DNA of 64,000 nucleotides, taken from contig NC_046683.1 in the NCBI RefSeq assembly GCF_009870125.1, positions 44,965,869 through 45,029,868 on the forward strand, given 5' to 3'. A model generated the notes under the pieces. It saw only the letters and a list, made by a program, of their open reading frames with translations. It was not told the origin of the DNA and did no database searches. Shown piece after piece: positions 22,593 to 35,100 of the stretch (position 1 is its first letter; every line of letters starts with the position of its first letter). The position numbers were made by a program, and so were the translations under genes. This DNA comes from Drosophila pseudoobscura. Its lineage: Eukaryota; Arthropoda; Insecta; Diptera; Drosophilidae.

Positions 22593-25201
22593 ATGGACAC
22601 CCATTCGCGTTTCACATCGAGATTACCAGGTAAGAGCGCTTCCGTTTCGATCTAATGTAGATGCGGATTTCAAATTTCGATCTTCCATTTCTGTTTTCTG
22701 CTTAGCTTAGCCAATGAACCCGCTGCGAAGCAATAAACCCAAAATTTCAAAAACCTAATCTGTAATTTACACAAAGCTTGGGAATTGTTTCGCGGCGTCG
22801 CTTGTTTTGTGTGTTTCATTCATTTAACCGTAGCCAAGTACTGTTGAGGGCCCCGCCAGTGGGGGTCCCCTGTTTAAGAACTAACTAACAATTAAACTAA
22901 TTTAATGCCCCCGCCTGCCCAGCCCTGCCCGCCCTTCTTTGTTTTTGGTATCAAGTTGTGCTACTAACCCCATTTGAAGCTGTAAAACTAGGCCTGGCCT
23001 CCTCACTGTACCTGTACCTGTACATACCTACATACCTACCTGCCGTACTCACTATACTACTATTGCCCGTACTATTATGAATCCTGTGTTTTGTACGTTT
23101 TGTCGCTAGCTGTTTGTTGCCAATGTTTGTTTGAGGTATGTGTGTGTGTGTGTCTGTGTCTGTGGCTGTGCCTGTGTCTCTGTGTAGCCTTGGTTCTCTC
23201 CAAGTACCTAAAATAATTCTTTGTGGCTGCCTCTGTTCCATACCATACATACATACACACACATACACACTATCTACGTACAACAGGCAACTGTTGAACT
23301 GTTGAACCGTTGAACTGTTGAACTGTTGAACCTTACTAATCCCAAATCAGTTATGTACGAAAGTAACTCATCAATTACAAATTTCTCTGATTTGATCCAT
23401 GTCTATTCACTTACTCAAACTCAATCCGAACTAAACTTGTTGCCTCAGGCCGTCAAAATACTTAAGTGAAAGCAAGCATTACTACTTGTAAGACTACGTT
23501 TTGGAATATCTGTCCACTGCAACGGAAACCTACGAGATTAATAAACGCCTTCTCTCGCACCCACAAGGTCCTGCCATCAATCCGATCGTCGAGAACTCGG
23601 ACGAGCCGCAGCCCAGTCTCTCGGATCTGCACGACTTCGAGCCGAAGCTAGAGTTCGACGACACTGAGCTCCTGAGTCCGGCTCCTCTAGAGAGTAAGCG
23701 TTTGAGTCCTAAAGTCCTAAAGTCTTAAAGTTGTGGTAAAGTAAACTAACAGCTGCTAATTGAACAATTGATTTATCCCCCCAGAAGATGTTATGGTCGG
23801 TGACTTTGTCCTGGCCGATGGTGAGTGTGGGCTCGAATGAATGCGATCCTGAATGGTAATCGGTAATGGTGTCTCTCTCCCGATTCTCCCTGCAGATCCA
23901 GAACTTGAACCCGAAGAGGATGTGAATCCCCTGGAGGACGACTTTGAAGATCAACTGAGAGAACAGTCAGAGCAATTTCAAGCACCCAAAAACAAATGCG
24001 ACTTTCTGGGCACCGACAAGCAGGGTCGCCACGTCTTCGGCATTTACGCATCGCGGTTCCCCGAGAAGTCGCAGCTGGAGGGTTTCGTGCGGTATGTGTG
24101 TGGCATCAGTGCCTTCTGAACATCTTAACTGACGCGAAGCTCGCTTATCGTTTATCCGCCAGTCAAATCATCAAAGAGATCGAACCATTCGTGGAGAACG
24201 ACTACATACTCGTTTATTTTCACCAAGGCCTTAAGGAGGACAACAAACCGTCGGCGCAGTTCCTGTGGAACTCGTACAAGGAGCTGGATCGAAACTTTCG
24301 TAAAAACCTAAAGACTCTGTATGTGGTGCATCCGACGTGGTTCATTCGGGTCATCTGGAACTTCTTCAGCCCCTTCATCAGCGACAAGTTCCGCAAGAAG
24401 CTAGTGTACATCTCCAGCCTGGATGAGCTGCGCCAGGCTCTGGGCCTGAACAAGCTGAAGCTGCCCGATAACATTTGCGACTTTGACGACAAGCTGAACC
24501 CCAGCCGCAAGTCAGCCGCAGCCGCACCAGCATCTCACCTAACAAACAGCATAAATGCATCCAGGCAGCAGCAGCACAAAATGGCGCCGACGATGCAATT
24601 TGGGGTGCCCCTGAAGCATATTGTTGTAAACAGTCCCTGCCTCAACTCCATACCCCCGATAGTGCGCAAGTGTGTGGACTCTCTGTCGATTACGGGCGTG
24701 ATCGATACGGAGGGGATCTTCAGGCGTTCGGGCAACCATGCCGAGATCATGGCCCTCAAGGAGCGCGTCAATCGCGGCGAGGACGTGGACCTGAAGAGTG
24801 TGAATGTCCATGTGATTGCAGGCCTGCTGAAGAGTTTCCTGCGCGATCTCTCAGAGCCGCTGCTCACATTCGAACTGTACGAGGATGTGACCAAGTTCCT
24901 GGAATGGCCCAAGGAGGAGCGCTCCCGAAATGTCACCCAACTGATACGCGAAAAACTGCCCGAAGAGAACTATGAGCTTTTCAAGTACATTGTCGAGTTC
25001 CTGGTGCGCGTGATGGACTGCGAGGATCTCAACAAGATGACCTCGTCCAATCTGGCCATCGTGTTCGGCCCCAACTTCTTGTGGTCCCGCAGCACTAGCA
25101 CCTCCCTGGAGGAAATCGCACCCATCAATGCATTTGTCGACTTTGTCCTACAGAATCACAAAGACATCTATTTGATCGATGTCAATCAGCACGCCCTGTG
25201 A
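22593..25201 (+). CDS. RhoGAP68F: RhoGAP68F, Sec14-RhoGAP protein
   Basis: Five coding exons, 22593-22629, 23493-23693, 23785-23820, 23896-24091 and 24163-25201, give 502 residues. It is a p50RhoGAP-type GTPase activator. A CRAL-TRIO/Sec14 lipid-binding domain spans about residues 125-265 (DKQGRHVFGIYASRFP, DYILVYFHQGLKEDN, YVVHPTWFIRVIWNFFSP). A RhoGAP domain follows at about 310-495, with GIFRRSG carrying the arginine finger near residue 344, then VIAGLLKSFLRDLSEPLL and SSNLAIVFGPNFLW. Residues 20-100 are acidic and probably disordered. The first junction uses a weak acceptor (CTTGTAAG|ACTAC); it is the only one that keeps the frame open, so the N terminus is less certain than the rest. It is convergent with eIF3l. 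Confidence 0.9.
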
Positions 25202-25540
25202 GCCCGTGTCCCGGCGAACCCCCAACAAACAAGTCCGTAATTTGTAAATTGTTTGATTTTAATGTTAGTTCTAAGCAAAACCACAGCCCACAGCCCCCAG
25301 CCCCCAGCCGGCAGAGTCCGCTTAGCACAAGGGCAAACCTAATACGGTGTATAAAGAAAGAGTGTATCTAAATCCTTAGTTGAGTTTTTAAACTGTGTGT
25401 AAATGTGTGAATACTGCTTATAGCTACCCCAACTCCACCACACCCCCAATTATAATAATTTAAAAACTCTCACTAAATGCTTAGTACGTTGATTTACCAA
25501 AGAAATTTTGCAAGAGAGAAATTTGAGATGTTATGTATAC

Positions 25541-25546
25541 AATAAA
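25541..25546 (+). terminator. Poly(A) signal of RhoGAP68F
   Basis: AATAAA about 340 bp past the stop codon; a second AATAAA lies near 25753. Confidence 0.5.
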
Positions 25547-26004
25547 CACGCACATTCCCATGGCCCAAAAAAAACCAAAACGAAAGCGAAAACGAAAACG
25601 AAAACTGGCTGCTGCTGATGGTCGCTGAATGCTATGTGCACCAATGTACGTGGAGTTGTGGCAAACTCAAAGTACGTAATACGTGTAGTTTTTTGAATTT
25701 CCTTATAGTCATACATACAAATTTTATATAATAACGTATTGTTAAAAACTAAAAATAAAGTCAAATGTTAAAACCCTAGTCCTAATCAACCAGTCGAAAA
25801 GTTCCAAGTCGAGGGGTAAAGCAGACCGCTCCTCTCTTTCTCTCCCACTCTCTTGGTTTTGCATGGACTCGTCACGAGGCACTGAGAGAAAAAGGTGGAG
25901 CGCGACCACTAGTTATCTCTTAATGTGAGTTCTAGCCCTTCGTTTATCCTTTTTCCAAGTAATGATCTATTTCCATACCGAATCGTCCCCTACATATATC
26001 TCCG

Positions 26005-26070
26005 TCTCTCTCTCTCTCTCTCTCTTTACAACGAAAACTCATCCAGCCGACAGAGAGAGAGAGAGAGAGA
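26005..26070. repeat. (CT)n / (GA)n inverted repeat
   Basis: A CT run at 26005-26025 is followed 26 bases later by a GA run at 26052-26070. The two are complementary over about 19 bp and could fold into a hairpin in RNA from either strand. It lies between the convergent 3' ends of RhoGAP68F and eIF3l. Confidence 0.8.
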
Positions 26071-26321
26071 CACATGAGAATCTTGTATTCCGCCCAATGA
26101 GGGGCCAAACTTTGAGATCGTATGTATAAACAATTCACATCTACGCGAATTTAATATACCCCTATAATCTTTGAGTGCAGGATATAATAAAGTTCGGTTT
26201 TTTTTTGTTTGGTTGAGGACCCTTTCCTGCGGATATGGATACGCGCAGGCATTCTTTTATTGGTATCATCAGAACGAATCGGTCCAGTTTGGAATATTAA
26301 ATATATCGTAAACTATTGGGT

Positions 26322-28216
26322 TTAAATGTTGATGTTCTTCAGTTTGCGATTCAGGTCGTTGAACTTCATGATTTTGCGCACAAAGAAGTCACCGTAGCGA
26401 TGGGAGACCTTGGTGTCGGCTATGTGAATCATGTCGTCGTCAATGTAGAAATCGAGCTATAAAGATGAACGGATGAGAACATTTCTCAGAGCGAGCCGAG
26501 TGATCCTTTGAAAACTTACCTCAGAGCCGGACTTGAATGTGCCTTCCAGACCACTGGGGCCCTTGCTCCAGACCAAATTACGCATCTTGTGCTTGAAGCA
26601 GAGCAGGCGTATCAAGAGCTTGGACACATCGTCGTCGTTGGCATTGGGGTCGATGAAGGAGGCCAGCTTGGCCAGCGGCAATGTGGTGTAGAGCTTCAGA
26701 TACGAGCGTGTGGTGGGCAGATCCTTTTGCTGGCGCACCTCATCCATGAACACCTGCAATTGGTGCTCCATGGGGTCCTTTACGTAGTCCTCCATGGGCG
26801 CATCGGCTGCAGGGGGGCAGGGGCTGACAAAGCGTGGGCAAGCAAACACAAAGAACGACTTGAAGACCTCCAGGTCGCCGCACTGCATCTTGAACATGGC
26901 GTCGTGGTAGTTTTTCTCGCGCAGCACCTGCTGAATGGACTCGTCGATGCACTGGGGATGCAGGACCAGGCAGATGGCCAGCAAGTGGTACATCTGCTCG
27001 GCCTGCTTGTTGATCTGATCGTTCTGATAGGAGCGCGTGCTGTACAGCTGCTTTGTGCGCTGGATATACAGCAGGATGTCGGAGAAGGTGCGTATGGCAT
27101 CCGCATAGCGGCGCATCATCATATAGGCAAAGCCGACGTAGTATGATGTCGATATCTGACAGGCTGGTATGTGCGAGTAGGCAGACTTCTTGTGGATCTC
27201 AATGGGCTCTAGAACCTTGATGGCCTGGTAGTAGTCACCCAGCAGAGAGTGCACGCGCAGAAGGCCGACCAGCGAGAAGTATCCCAGCATCTTGTAGAAG
27301 GAGAGCTTGCCAAAGTCTCCGGACACAGTGTTCGGATCGATTCCCCCGGAAATCGCCTCCAGCTGCTTCTTGATGTTGGAGATATCCACCAGCGAGTGCA
27401 GGACGTTCAAAATGCACAGAATGCTCCATACATTGCTGTGGTTCACGCACAGCTGTTGAATCTCCTCCTGCGATTTGTCCGTAAGCCGGGCACTGCAATT
27501 TATAGATTCATATTATCAAGATCAGGATGTACGATGGGAGATGTGGGAGAAGTGAAAATCCCTTACCGGTATTGGGCAAAGTTCTGGAACTGATACACAA
27601 ACTCGTCAACGAGCTCCCACAGCCAAATGTCGGGCAACTCCAGCATGACGGGGTTCGGCGCCGAAATGATTAGGTTGAAGAAATCGCAATAGTTGAAGAA
27701 CGAGTTGATGCGCTGATCCAGCTTGGGGCCACCAGGTATGCGGGCATGGATGTGACGGTAGTACAGCTCCTTGTACAGGATCATAAACACCTTGTCGTTC
27801 TCCACGAGCGCCCCGACCTCCGTCTCCTCTGGCCAAGATGATTTGTCAAAGTGGTGGTCACTAATCTGCGGAAATGTGTTCTCGTACATATTCTGTATAT
27901 CATAGAGATTTCCCTCCTTGACGGCCTGGCAGAAGTTCATCAAGAAGTACTTGACATTCTCCGGCATGCGGCTGGCGTAGTAGTTGCGCTCATACTCCAT
28001 ATCCAGAGCGGGATCGCCGGTGTGGGCAAAGTCATCATAAAAGTCCTGGAAATAAACAAATTTTAGAAATCAAATGCATTCTACAAATATCTGGGAAAAA
28101 AGTTGGGTTATGTTACCGACATAGCCAAAACTAATGATTTCGCTGCTTTGCAGTCGCGCCAGACTGCTAGAACTTACCCCGTTGTTGGAAAACTCCTCAC
28201 CGCTGTATTTAGACAT
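26322..28216 (-). CDS. eIF3l: Translation initiation factor 3 subunit L
   Basis: Four exons on the - strand, 28216-28178, 28045-27567, 27492-26520 and 26456-26322, give 541 residues, the usual eIF3l length. eIF3l is a PCI-domain subunit of eIF3, which recruits the 40S ribosome to mRNA. The protein starts [19 protein letters not shown], with an acidic, Tyr-rich N terminus, then [30 protein letters not shown] and [19 protein letters not shown]. The TPR-like helical part is followed by the PCI region ending in [21 protein letters not shown]. It is divergent from Nrx-IV. AATAAA for the - strand lies near 26256. Confidence 0.96.
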
Positions 28217-28304
28217 GATATATTCTTCTGTTCTACACAAATCCACAAGGAAGCACGGTTTTTTGTCAACACGCCAACAAAAATTTGGCGAAAAGAAAGA
28301 GAAT

Positions 28305-28375
28305 CAGTGTGACCGTGGTTTTATCGATAAAATATACCGTCAGACTCTCAGAAATATATCGAAATATTCCGTCTC
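28305..28375 (-). promoter_or_regulatory. eIF3l promoter: Motif 1 + DRE + Motif 6
   Basis: The + strand reads CAGTGTGACCG (inverted Motif 1) at about 28307-28317, TTATCGATAA (perfect DRE) at about 28320-28329 and AAATATACCGTC (inverted Motif 6) just after, then GACTCTCAGAAATATATCG. Similarity to the ND-SGDH promoter extends over about 55-60 bp, beyond the three known motifs. Confidence 0.7.
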
Positions 28376-29151
28376 ACTTTTAAAATAAAGGCTAAGTACA
28401 CATAACATTTTAATTTGGACGTAAAAGTATACCAAAAAGTATAAAATTAATCTACAATATAATCCTTATAGCCTATGACATTGGATTTTTCTAACTTTTC
28501 TACGTAGAGATATATAGCATGAGACATAAAACGCAACACGTCTCGCGGCTATCAGTCGAATAACAGAGGCACTATTTGTGACAAAAGATGTTTTCCAGCA
28601 TACACAGCCAGCCAGCCAGCGAAATTGGATCTGAAAAATTGGATCATCGAAATTATTTAAACTTATTGTCGCATACTATCTCTGTTTTGTGACTAGTCCT
28701 TAAATACCGAATAAATACCGTCGACATTCTGATATTTTCTTCTTTCCCCCATCTTTTTCGTAAAGATATTTTCCTATTCGAAATACTTCACACTAATTTC
28801 GACTGTGCAGCGAGAGGGACGTGTTCGTGTGTCATCCCCGCAGCGTTAATTATTTCTAATTCAAACGAAGCACCTTCTCAAAGAGGGCGTGAGTAGTAGG
28901 AGCTGCAGAGCAACAGTCATATCGAAATACAATTGTGAACATCTAAAAGACAACGTTTAAAGAAATTGCTAGCGTAGAAGTTGACATCGCGGACGCGTTT
29001 CCAGTGCCCAGCCCCAGCCCCCTGTGTCTTTGGGACTGCCAGCGCAGTGCATTTGGCTGCAGTAAATTCGTGAAGCATTGCACTGAATACGGAAAACGGA
29101 TATAAATGTGTTTGTAAATCGGATCTAGTGATTTCCCACCACAGAGCCAGA
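28376..29151. other. Intergenic region and 5' UTR of Nrx-IV
   Basis: AT-rich sequence between two divergent genes. The final 300 bp before ATG 29152 are richer in GC and probably contain the Nrx-IV 5' UTR. No TATA box or other clear core element was recognised. Confidence 0.4.
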
Positions 29152-32100
29152 ATGAGGCAGCCCAAGTCCTCCTCCACAGAAGCGTCGTTCTTTTCGATTC
29201 AGTTGTGCCTATGCCTCCTTCTGCTGGCCAACAACAGCCTGAGATCTGTGCAAGCAGGTGAGTCCAGTGTATAATCGTAATTTATGAATGAATGCGCGTT
29301 CGTTTTGTAGAATTTATTTGAAAAAAACGCCCTGAAAGTTGCATAAAAACACCAATTGTTTGTAAGCCAAAATTTGGGCGTGTTCCCCAAAGCTGAAGAC
29401 TCGCTCTTCGTCATTTCCATTTTTCTTTTACTCTGTGCTTTGCTTTTCAACTCGCTCTTTCGATCGCGCGTGAGAGGGAGAGCGTGAGAGCGAGAGAGTG
29501 CGAGAGGGAGATCGAAACGATCACAACAAAACCGCCGACTAGCAACAACTCGTTTTCGTTGGAGCCGCCGCACTCGAAATTCTCTTTCTTATCGGATGCA
29601 TGCGTTGGCCACCCATGGGAACAATTGCCGGTCGGTGCTTGGGTTGAATGAAGGATGCCATGTCGCTTCCCTGCAAGCCGCATCCGGCGACTTTCCCGGT
29701 GACTTCATTGCGCATGCGACTGATGCTGCCTCTCGTGCTGATGCTGTGCACGTGCTGCCATGGGGGCATCGCACCATATGTCAACAGAGCGGATTACCCG
29801 AGCATTAAAGTCTGGAAATACTCTTTCTCCTGACTAACAGAGCTTGTTGCGCTTACAAATAAACAACTCAGAGTTCAAATGCAAACATTTTTATGACTAA
29901 AAATAAACAATTTTCTCGCAATAAATTGCCAATTACCCCGCGCCCCATCCGGATAGACATCCCCCGTCCGACGCGTTGATAAGTTATTTCTGTGCTTCGC
30001 CCGCCCCATCATTCGCACTCCACGTTTCTAGATCGGCGGAAATTGCTTTTCCCCATCGGTCGCGTCATATTTATTTCATTGAGAACATTAGCCAGATTTC
30101 CAGTTCTATTGTGATTAGATATTCCACACAAAAAAACGTACGCACTGGGCCATTATGTAAGACCGACCGTTCGGGGAATGTCCATCCGTGTATATTCTTA
30201 AAGGAGCAATAGAAGGCAGCAGTAAAAGTAGTTCAAAGTAGTAGCACTGCCCCCATATTGATTATTTGCCTTACTCGAGGCCGGGGACTGTCGTGCGTGT
30301 CCCGCTCTGATAGCTAATCATTGTGGATTTCCACGGCTCAAAGTCAGCTTAAAGTGTACATGAACTCTGGCTGGACGGATGGATGGATGGATGGGCCGGA
30401 ACAACCCGTGTAAGGGTTGTTTTGCCCCGTCCTGGCCTTGTTTACCTAGGAGCTGCACCCATCGCCCATCCATCGCTTGGGGGTTGTTTATTGCAACGTT
30501 GCTGGAACGCTGTTTTGTTTCCCGTGTCCCGTGTCCTGTCTGATGTCTGCGCTAGAATTCCTGTCTGCCTTCTTCACTTGTTCCACCGTCTGAGTGGGCA
30601 CTTTGCAATATGCATAATATTGTGGTACAAATATGAGACAAGAATCTGCGATCCTTTCATGGCTACACGTACATGGCTCCACATGTGCGAGTACATATCG
30701 ATGAATATTTACCCTCCAGCTGTTTATTATTATTGTGGCCTTATTTATGATAGCCATAAAAAGCAAGAAGGCCAGGGACCAGCACCGAAATGCAGCCACT
30801 CGAACAAATATGACCGAAATAAAGTACTTGAAATTCTTGGCCGCTGTCCAAACATATTGTTCGCATCTCAATTTAATTTTCGCCTGTGACAGTTTGTAAT
30901 CCATTTATTCCACACACACAATGTATCTGCATATGGGTCAAGCGAAAGAGTATTAAAAGAGAGTCTTTCGTCGCTTTCAGATGCCTTCACCGATTACTTC
31001 TCCGACTATGAATGCAATCAGCCGCTGATGGAGAGGGCAGTGCTCACGGCCACTTCATCGCTCGGGGAGCGGGGGCCAGAGAAGGCGCGATTGAATGGTA
31101 AGTTTCGCACTACAATTAATTCTTTATGTACTTACTTTAACTTCGTTTGATTGATTTTGTTTGTATGCTTTAGTTACCGTTGATTTCTGTTTTATTAAGC
31201 TCTTCTGTTGATTATTTTCAAATAGACCCCCCAAAGACCCCTCCCGTTTGCAGTATTTTTATAGTGTATTTTTTAATATAGTCTATAAATTGGTATATTC
31301 TCGCTTTTCCACTGCGGGCATACTGACACCAAGAAGAAGCAGATCAAGCGGAACGGCAAAAACCTTTTTTTTTTTTGTCGCAAAACGAAGAAAACGCCCA
31401 AAATGAGCGTTGACTCAATTAGATAGTTCCGTAAAACAATTGACTTATCTCACACTAAACTGCCATCCCGATGAGCAGACACGTTTGCACCCGCTGGGCC
31501 TTTGATCTGGGCACATGGACGCCCACGCTGCCGCAGCTGACGCAGGCGGTGGCTGCGATACAGCCCGAGGAGCGCACCCGCCTGATGAAGTTCCACTTCA
31601 TCGATGACTTTCTGTCCTCGCTAATTGGTCGGCTATTAATGCGTAAATATGTGAGCGTGTGCACGGCGACGGCCTACCATCAAGTGCAATTTGCCCGCGA
31701 CGTGCGCGGCAAGCCCTACTGGGTGCGAGGGCAGAGCGAGGCGGCGGAGAAGCAGCCGCCGCCACCACTCAGCTTTAATGTCTCGCATCAGGGCCGTCTG
31801 GTGCTGCTGGCTGGTATCACCACTGACACCGACACCACGGGGAGTGAGGCGGCGGACTTTGGCATTGGAACAGATGTCATGAAGATCGAGTATGGCGGAG
31901 GCAAGCCTCTGTCTGACTTCTTTCGGCTCATGAAGGGCAAGTTCTCGGCCCAAGAGTGGAGCTATATCGGCCGCCCGCAGCACAACGAACCCGCCCAACT
32001 GAAGGCATTTATGCGCCACTGGTGCCTGAAGGAGGCCTACGTCAAAGAGCTCGGCGTAGGCATCACAGTGGACCTAGAGAAGATTAGCTTCTCTGTGGAC

Positions 32101-35100
32101 ACCACCCATTCGCTGGTGGAGGCCGTCTCCCCGCTGATCGGCACCACACTGCGCTGCAACGACAAGCCGATGGACAACTGGCACTTTGAGGAGCACCTGC
32201 TGGAGGAGAAGTACTGTGCTGCCATCGCATTCCGTAACTGCCTGCCCCAGGATCACGCCAGATTCGAGATGCTCCGCTTCGACGAGCTTATTGTAAAGAG
32301 TGCAGACGCTGCCGAGCTGGACAGCAGCGTGGTGGACTACTGCAAGGAGGCGCTGCTGAAGCCCCACAAGAGCGATCGCTGACGGAGGAGATTTGTTATC
32401 TGTAGAATAAATCTAGATCTATGTTCTGAAATATCCTATAATCTCTACTCTTGGGCAATTATTGTGTTGTCATGTCCCCCCCCGACCCCTGCCGGCGCGC
32501 TTCCCACTTTGTTTGCCTGACACTGGAATAACAAAATAGAAGAAAAAGCAAGCCGGAAATGTGCTTAACAGGCAATAAACCCAAATTCGGGGACCCGTAA
32601 TGGGCCTCAGACAGGGGCCAGACAACGTTCGTTCGTTCGTTCGTTTGTTTGGTGGGTAAATTTATGCGCCAAACAGGACACGGCAAGGGTAGCTCGCTTA
32701 TTTTTGGCATTCCCGGATTGCCTTTCAAAGTTTAATCGATGATGGGAGCGACTGCTGCGGTTGCCAGCGCTCAAACGAGCGAAACTTTCATGCGGCATTG
32801 ACCGGAGATTTTGGAGAATGGGAATGGGAATGGGTATCGAATCCCTCTCTGCAGTCCGCTACGTTCTCACACTATTTTGTCACACCTGCTCCGCAGCATT
32901 TGGCGCGCGGTCCGCAATTAAAACAAAGCCATCCGACTGCTGCTGCAATTGTTTATGCTTGCCCATTATATGTGCAAACGTCCTGCCCATTTAGTGTTGG
33001 CACCAACTCAACCCTCAAGGATTACAAAGGCCTCTGCCAAAATCCTTTTTTGGCAGGGGTTGAACCCTGCCCCTGCCGCTGCCCCTGCCGCCGCCGCCGC
33101 TGCACTCTTATGGCTGATTTGAAGGACCTTTTGGGTTGCAGCAGCGACCACTTGCAGCTGTCAATCGGTCTCGCCCCGTAAATTATGGTTTATTAATGGG
33201 AACACCACCCCGGGCGGGAGACTTTAAACTCTTCGATGCCACAGGATCGATCCCCCCCCCACATTTGATGTAGACTTTAAGTGGATTTTGATTTGTTTTC
33301 GTTTTTAATTTTATCGTTTCTGTTTTATTGCCGCCCATTATCCATCCTTGCGACTCTATCCATGAACTGAAGCTGGCACCTCGTGGTCGGCCAAGAACTC
33401 GGACTTTGATCAGCGTCTGATCATTGACTTGGGCCTGGTGCGCAATGTCACGCACATAGCCCTGCAAGGACGTCCTCATAGCAATGAGTACGTGACAGAG
33501 TACACCATAAGCTATGGCATAACCGATCTAGAATTTGCCGACTATAAAGAGCCGGGCGGCAACGTCAAGGTAAGCCCCAGAGGCCGTTCATCTCCCTCCC
33601 TTCTCTTTCCCTCTAACAAAACGAATGTCTCTCTCTCTAATCCCATAATGGAATGTGTGTGTTGTAATCTGGTGGTTGGTGGCTGGTAACTGGTGACTGG
33701 TGACTGGGGGAACTCCTTTGCTCGATCTCCTAAAGCAATCCGCTTTATCATAATCATTATCCATTAACATTTTTGTTTGATTTTGTGCTTGCTTTTTTAT
33801 GGTTTTGGTTATGTTTTATTTATGGCATGTAACGTAGCACTTCCTCCACTATCCTCCTGACACTCACACTCTTAAACACTGCAACTAACGTGCACCTAAT
33901 GCTGGAACAGGGAACGCTGCTTGGACACCAGTTGAGAATACCTATAACCACTTTCTAACACTCGATCTGGGAGAGGCGAGCATGGTGCGCAAAATCGCCA
34001 CCATGGGACGCATGCACACGGACGAGTTTGTGACGGAGTACATTGTCCAGTACTCGGACGATGGCGAGTTCTGGCGTTCGTATGTGAATCCCACAAGCGA
34101 GCCGCAGGTACGGTGACTAACCCTAGGCTTAACTAAACAATTAACTAACAGTCAGCAAGGCTTAAAGGTTGCCACTAGTGATTCAAATGTAGATTTACTC
34201 CAATTACTCCATTAAAATGTCTTTCCATACGTAAAACAGATGTTCAAGGGCAATTCCGATGGCAATTCCATACACTACAACGTCTTCGAGGTGCCCATCA
34301 TTGCCCAGTGGGTGAGGATAAATCCCACCCGCTGGCACGATCGCATATCCATGCGCACGGAGCTCTACGGCTGCGACTACAGTAAGTGCTGCTACTTGAA
34401 CAATTGAAGGGCCAACTCTCATTCGATCCTTGTTTCGGTTACAGTCTCGGAGAACCTGTACTTCAATGGGACTGGTCTCGTGCGCTATGATCTGCGCCGC
34501 GATCCCATTGCCTCGACGCGCGAGTCGATTCGGTTCCGCTTCAAGACGGCCTTCGCCAACGGCGTGATGATGTACTCGCGCGGCACCCAGGGCGACTATT
34601 ATGGCCTGCAGCTGAAGGACAACAAAATGGTCCTGAATTTGGACTTGGGATCGGGCCTGATGACCTCTCTGTCGGTGGGCAGCCTGCTGGACGACAATGT
34701 GTGGCACGATGTCGTGATTTCGCGCAACCAGCGGGACATCATCTTCTCGGTGGACCGCGTCATAGTGCGCGGCCGCATCAAGGGCGAGTTCAGTCGCCTG
34801 AATCTCAACCGGGAGCTGTATCTGGGCGGCGTGCCCAACATCCAGGAGGGCCTCATCGTCCAGCAGAACTTCTCTGGATGCTTCGAGAACATTTACTTCA
34901 ACTCGACAAACTTCATTCGGGGCATGAAGGACAGCTACGAGCTGGGCGAGGCCTATCTCTACCACAAGGTGAACACAATCTACGCGTGCCCCGCGCCGCC
35001 GATCTATCCGGTGACCTTCACCACCCGCGGCTCCTTTGTGCGGCTCAAGGGCTACGAGAACTCGCAGCGTCTCAACGTTTCGTTCTACTTCCGCACGTAC

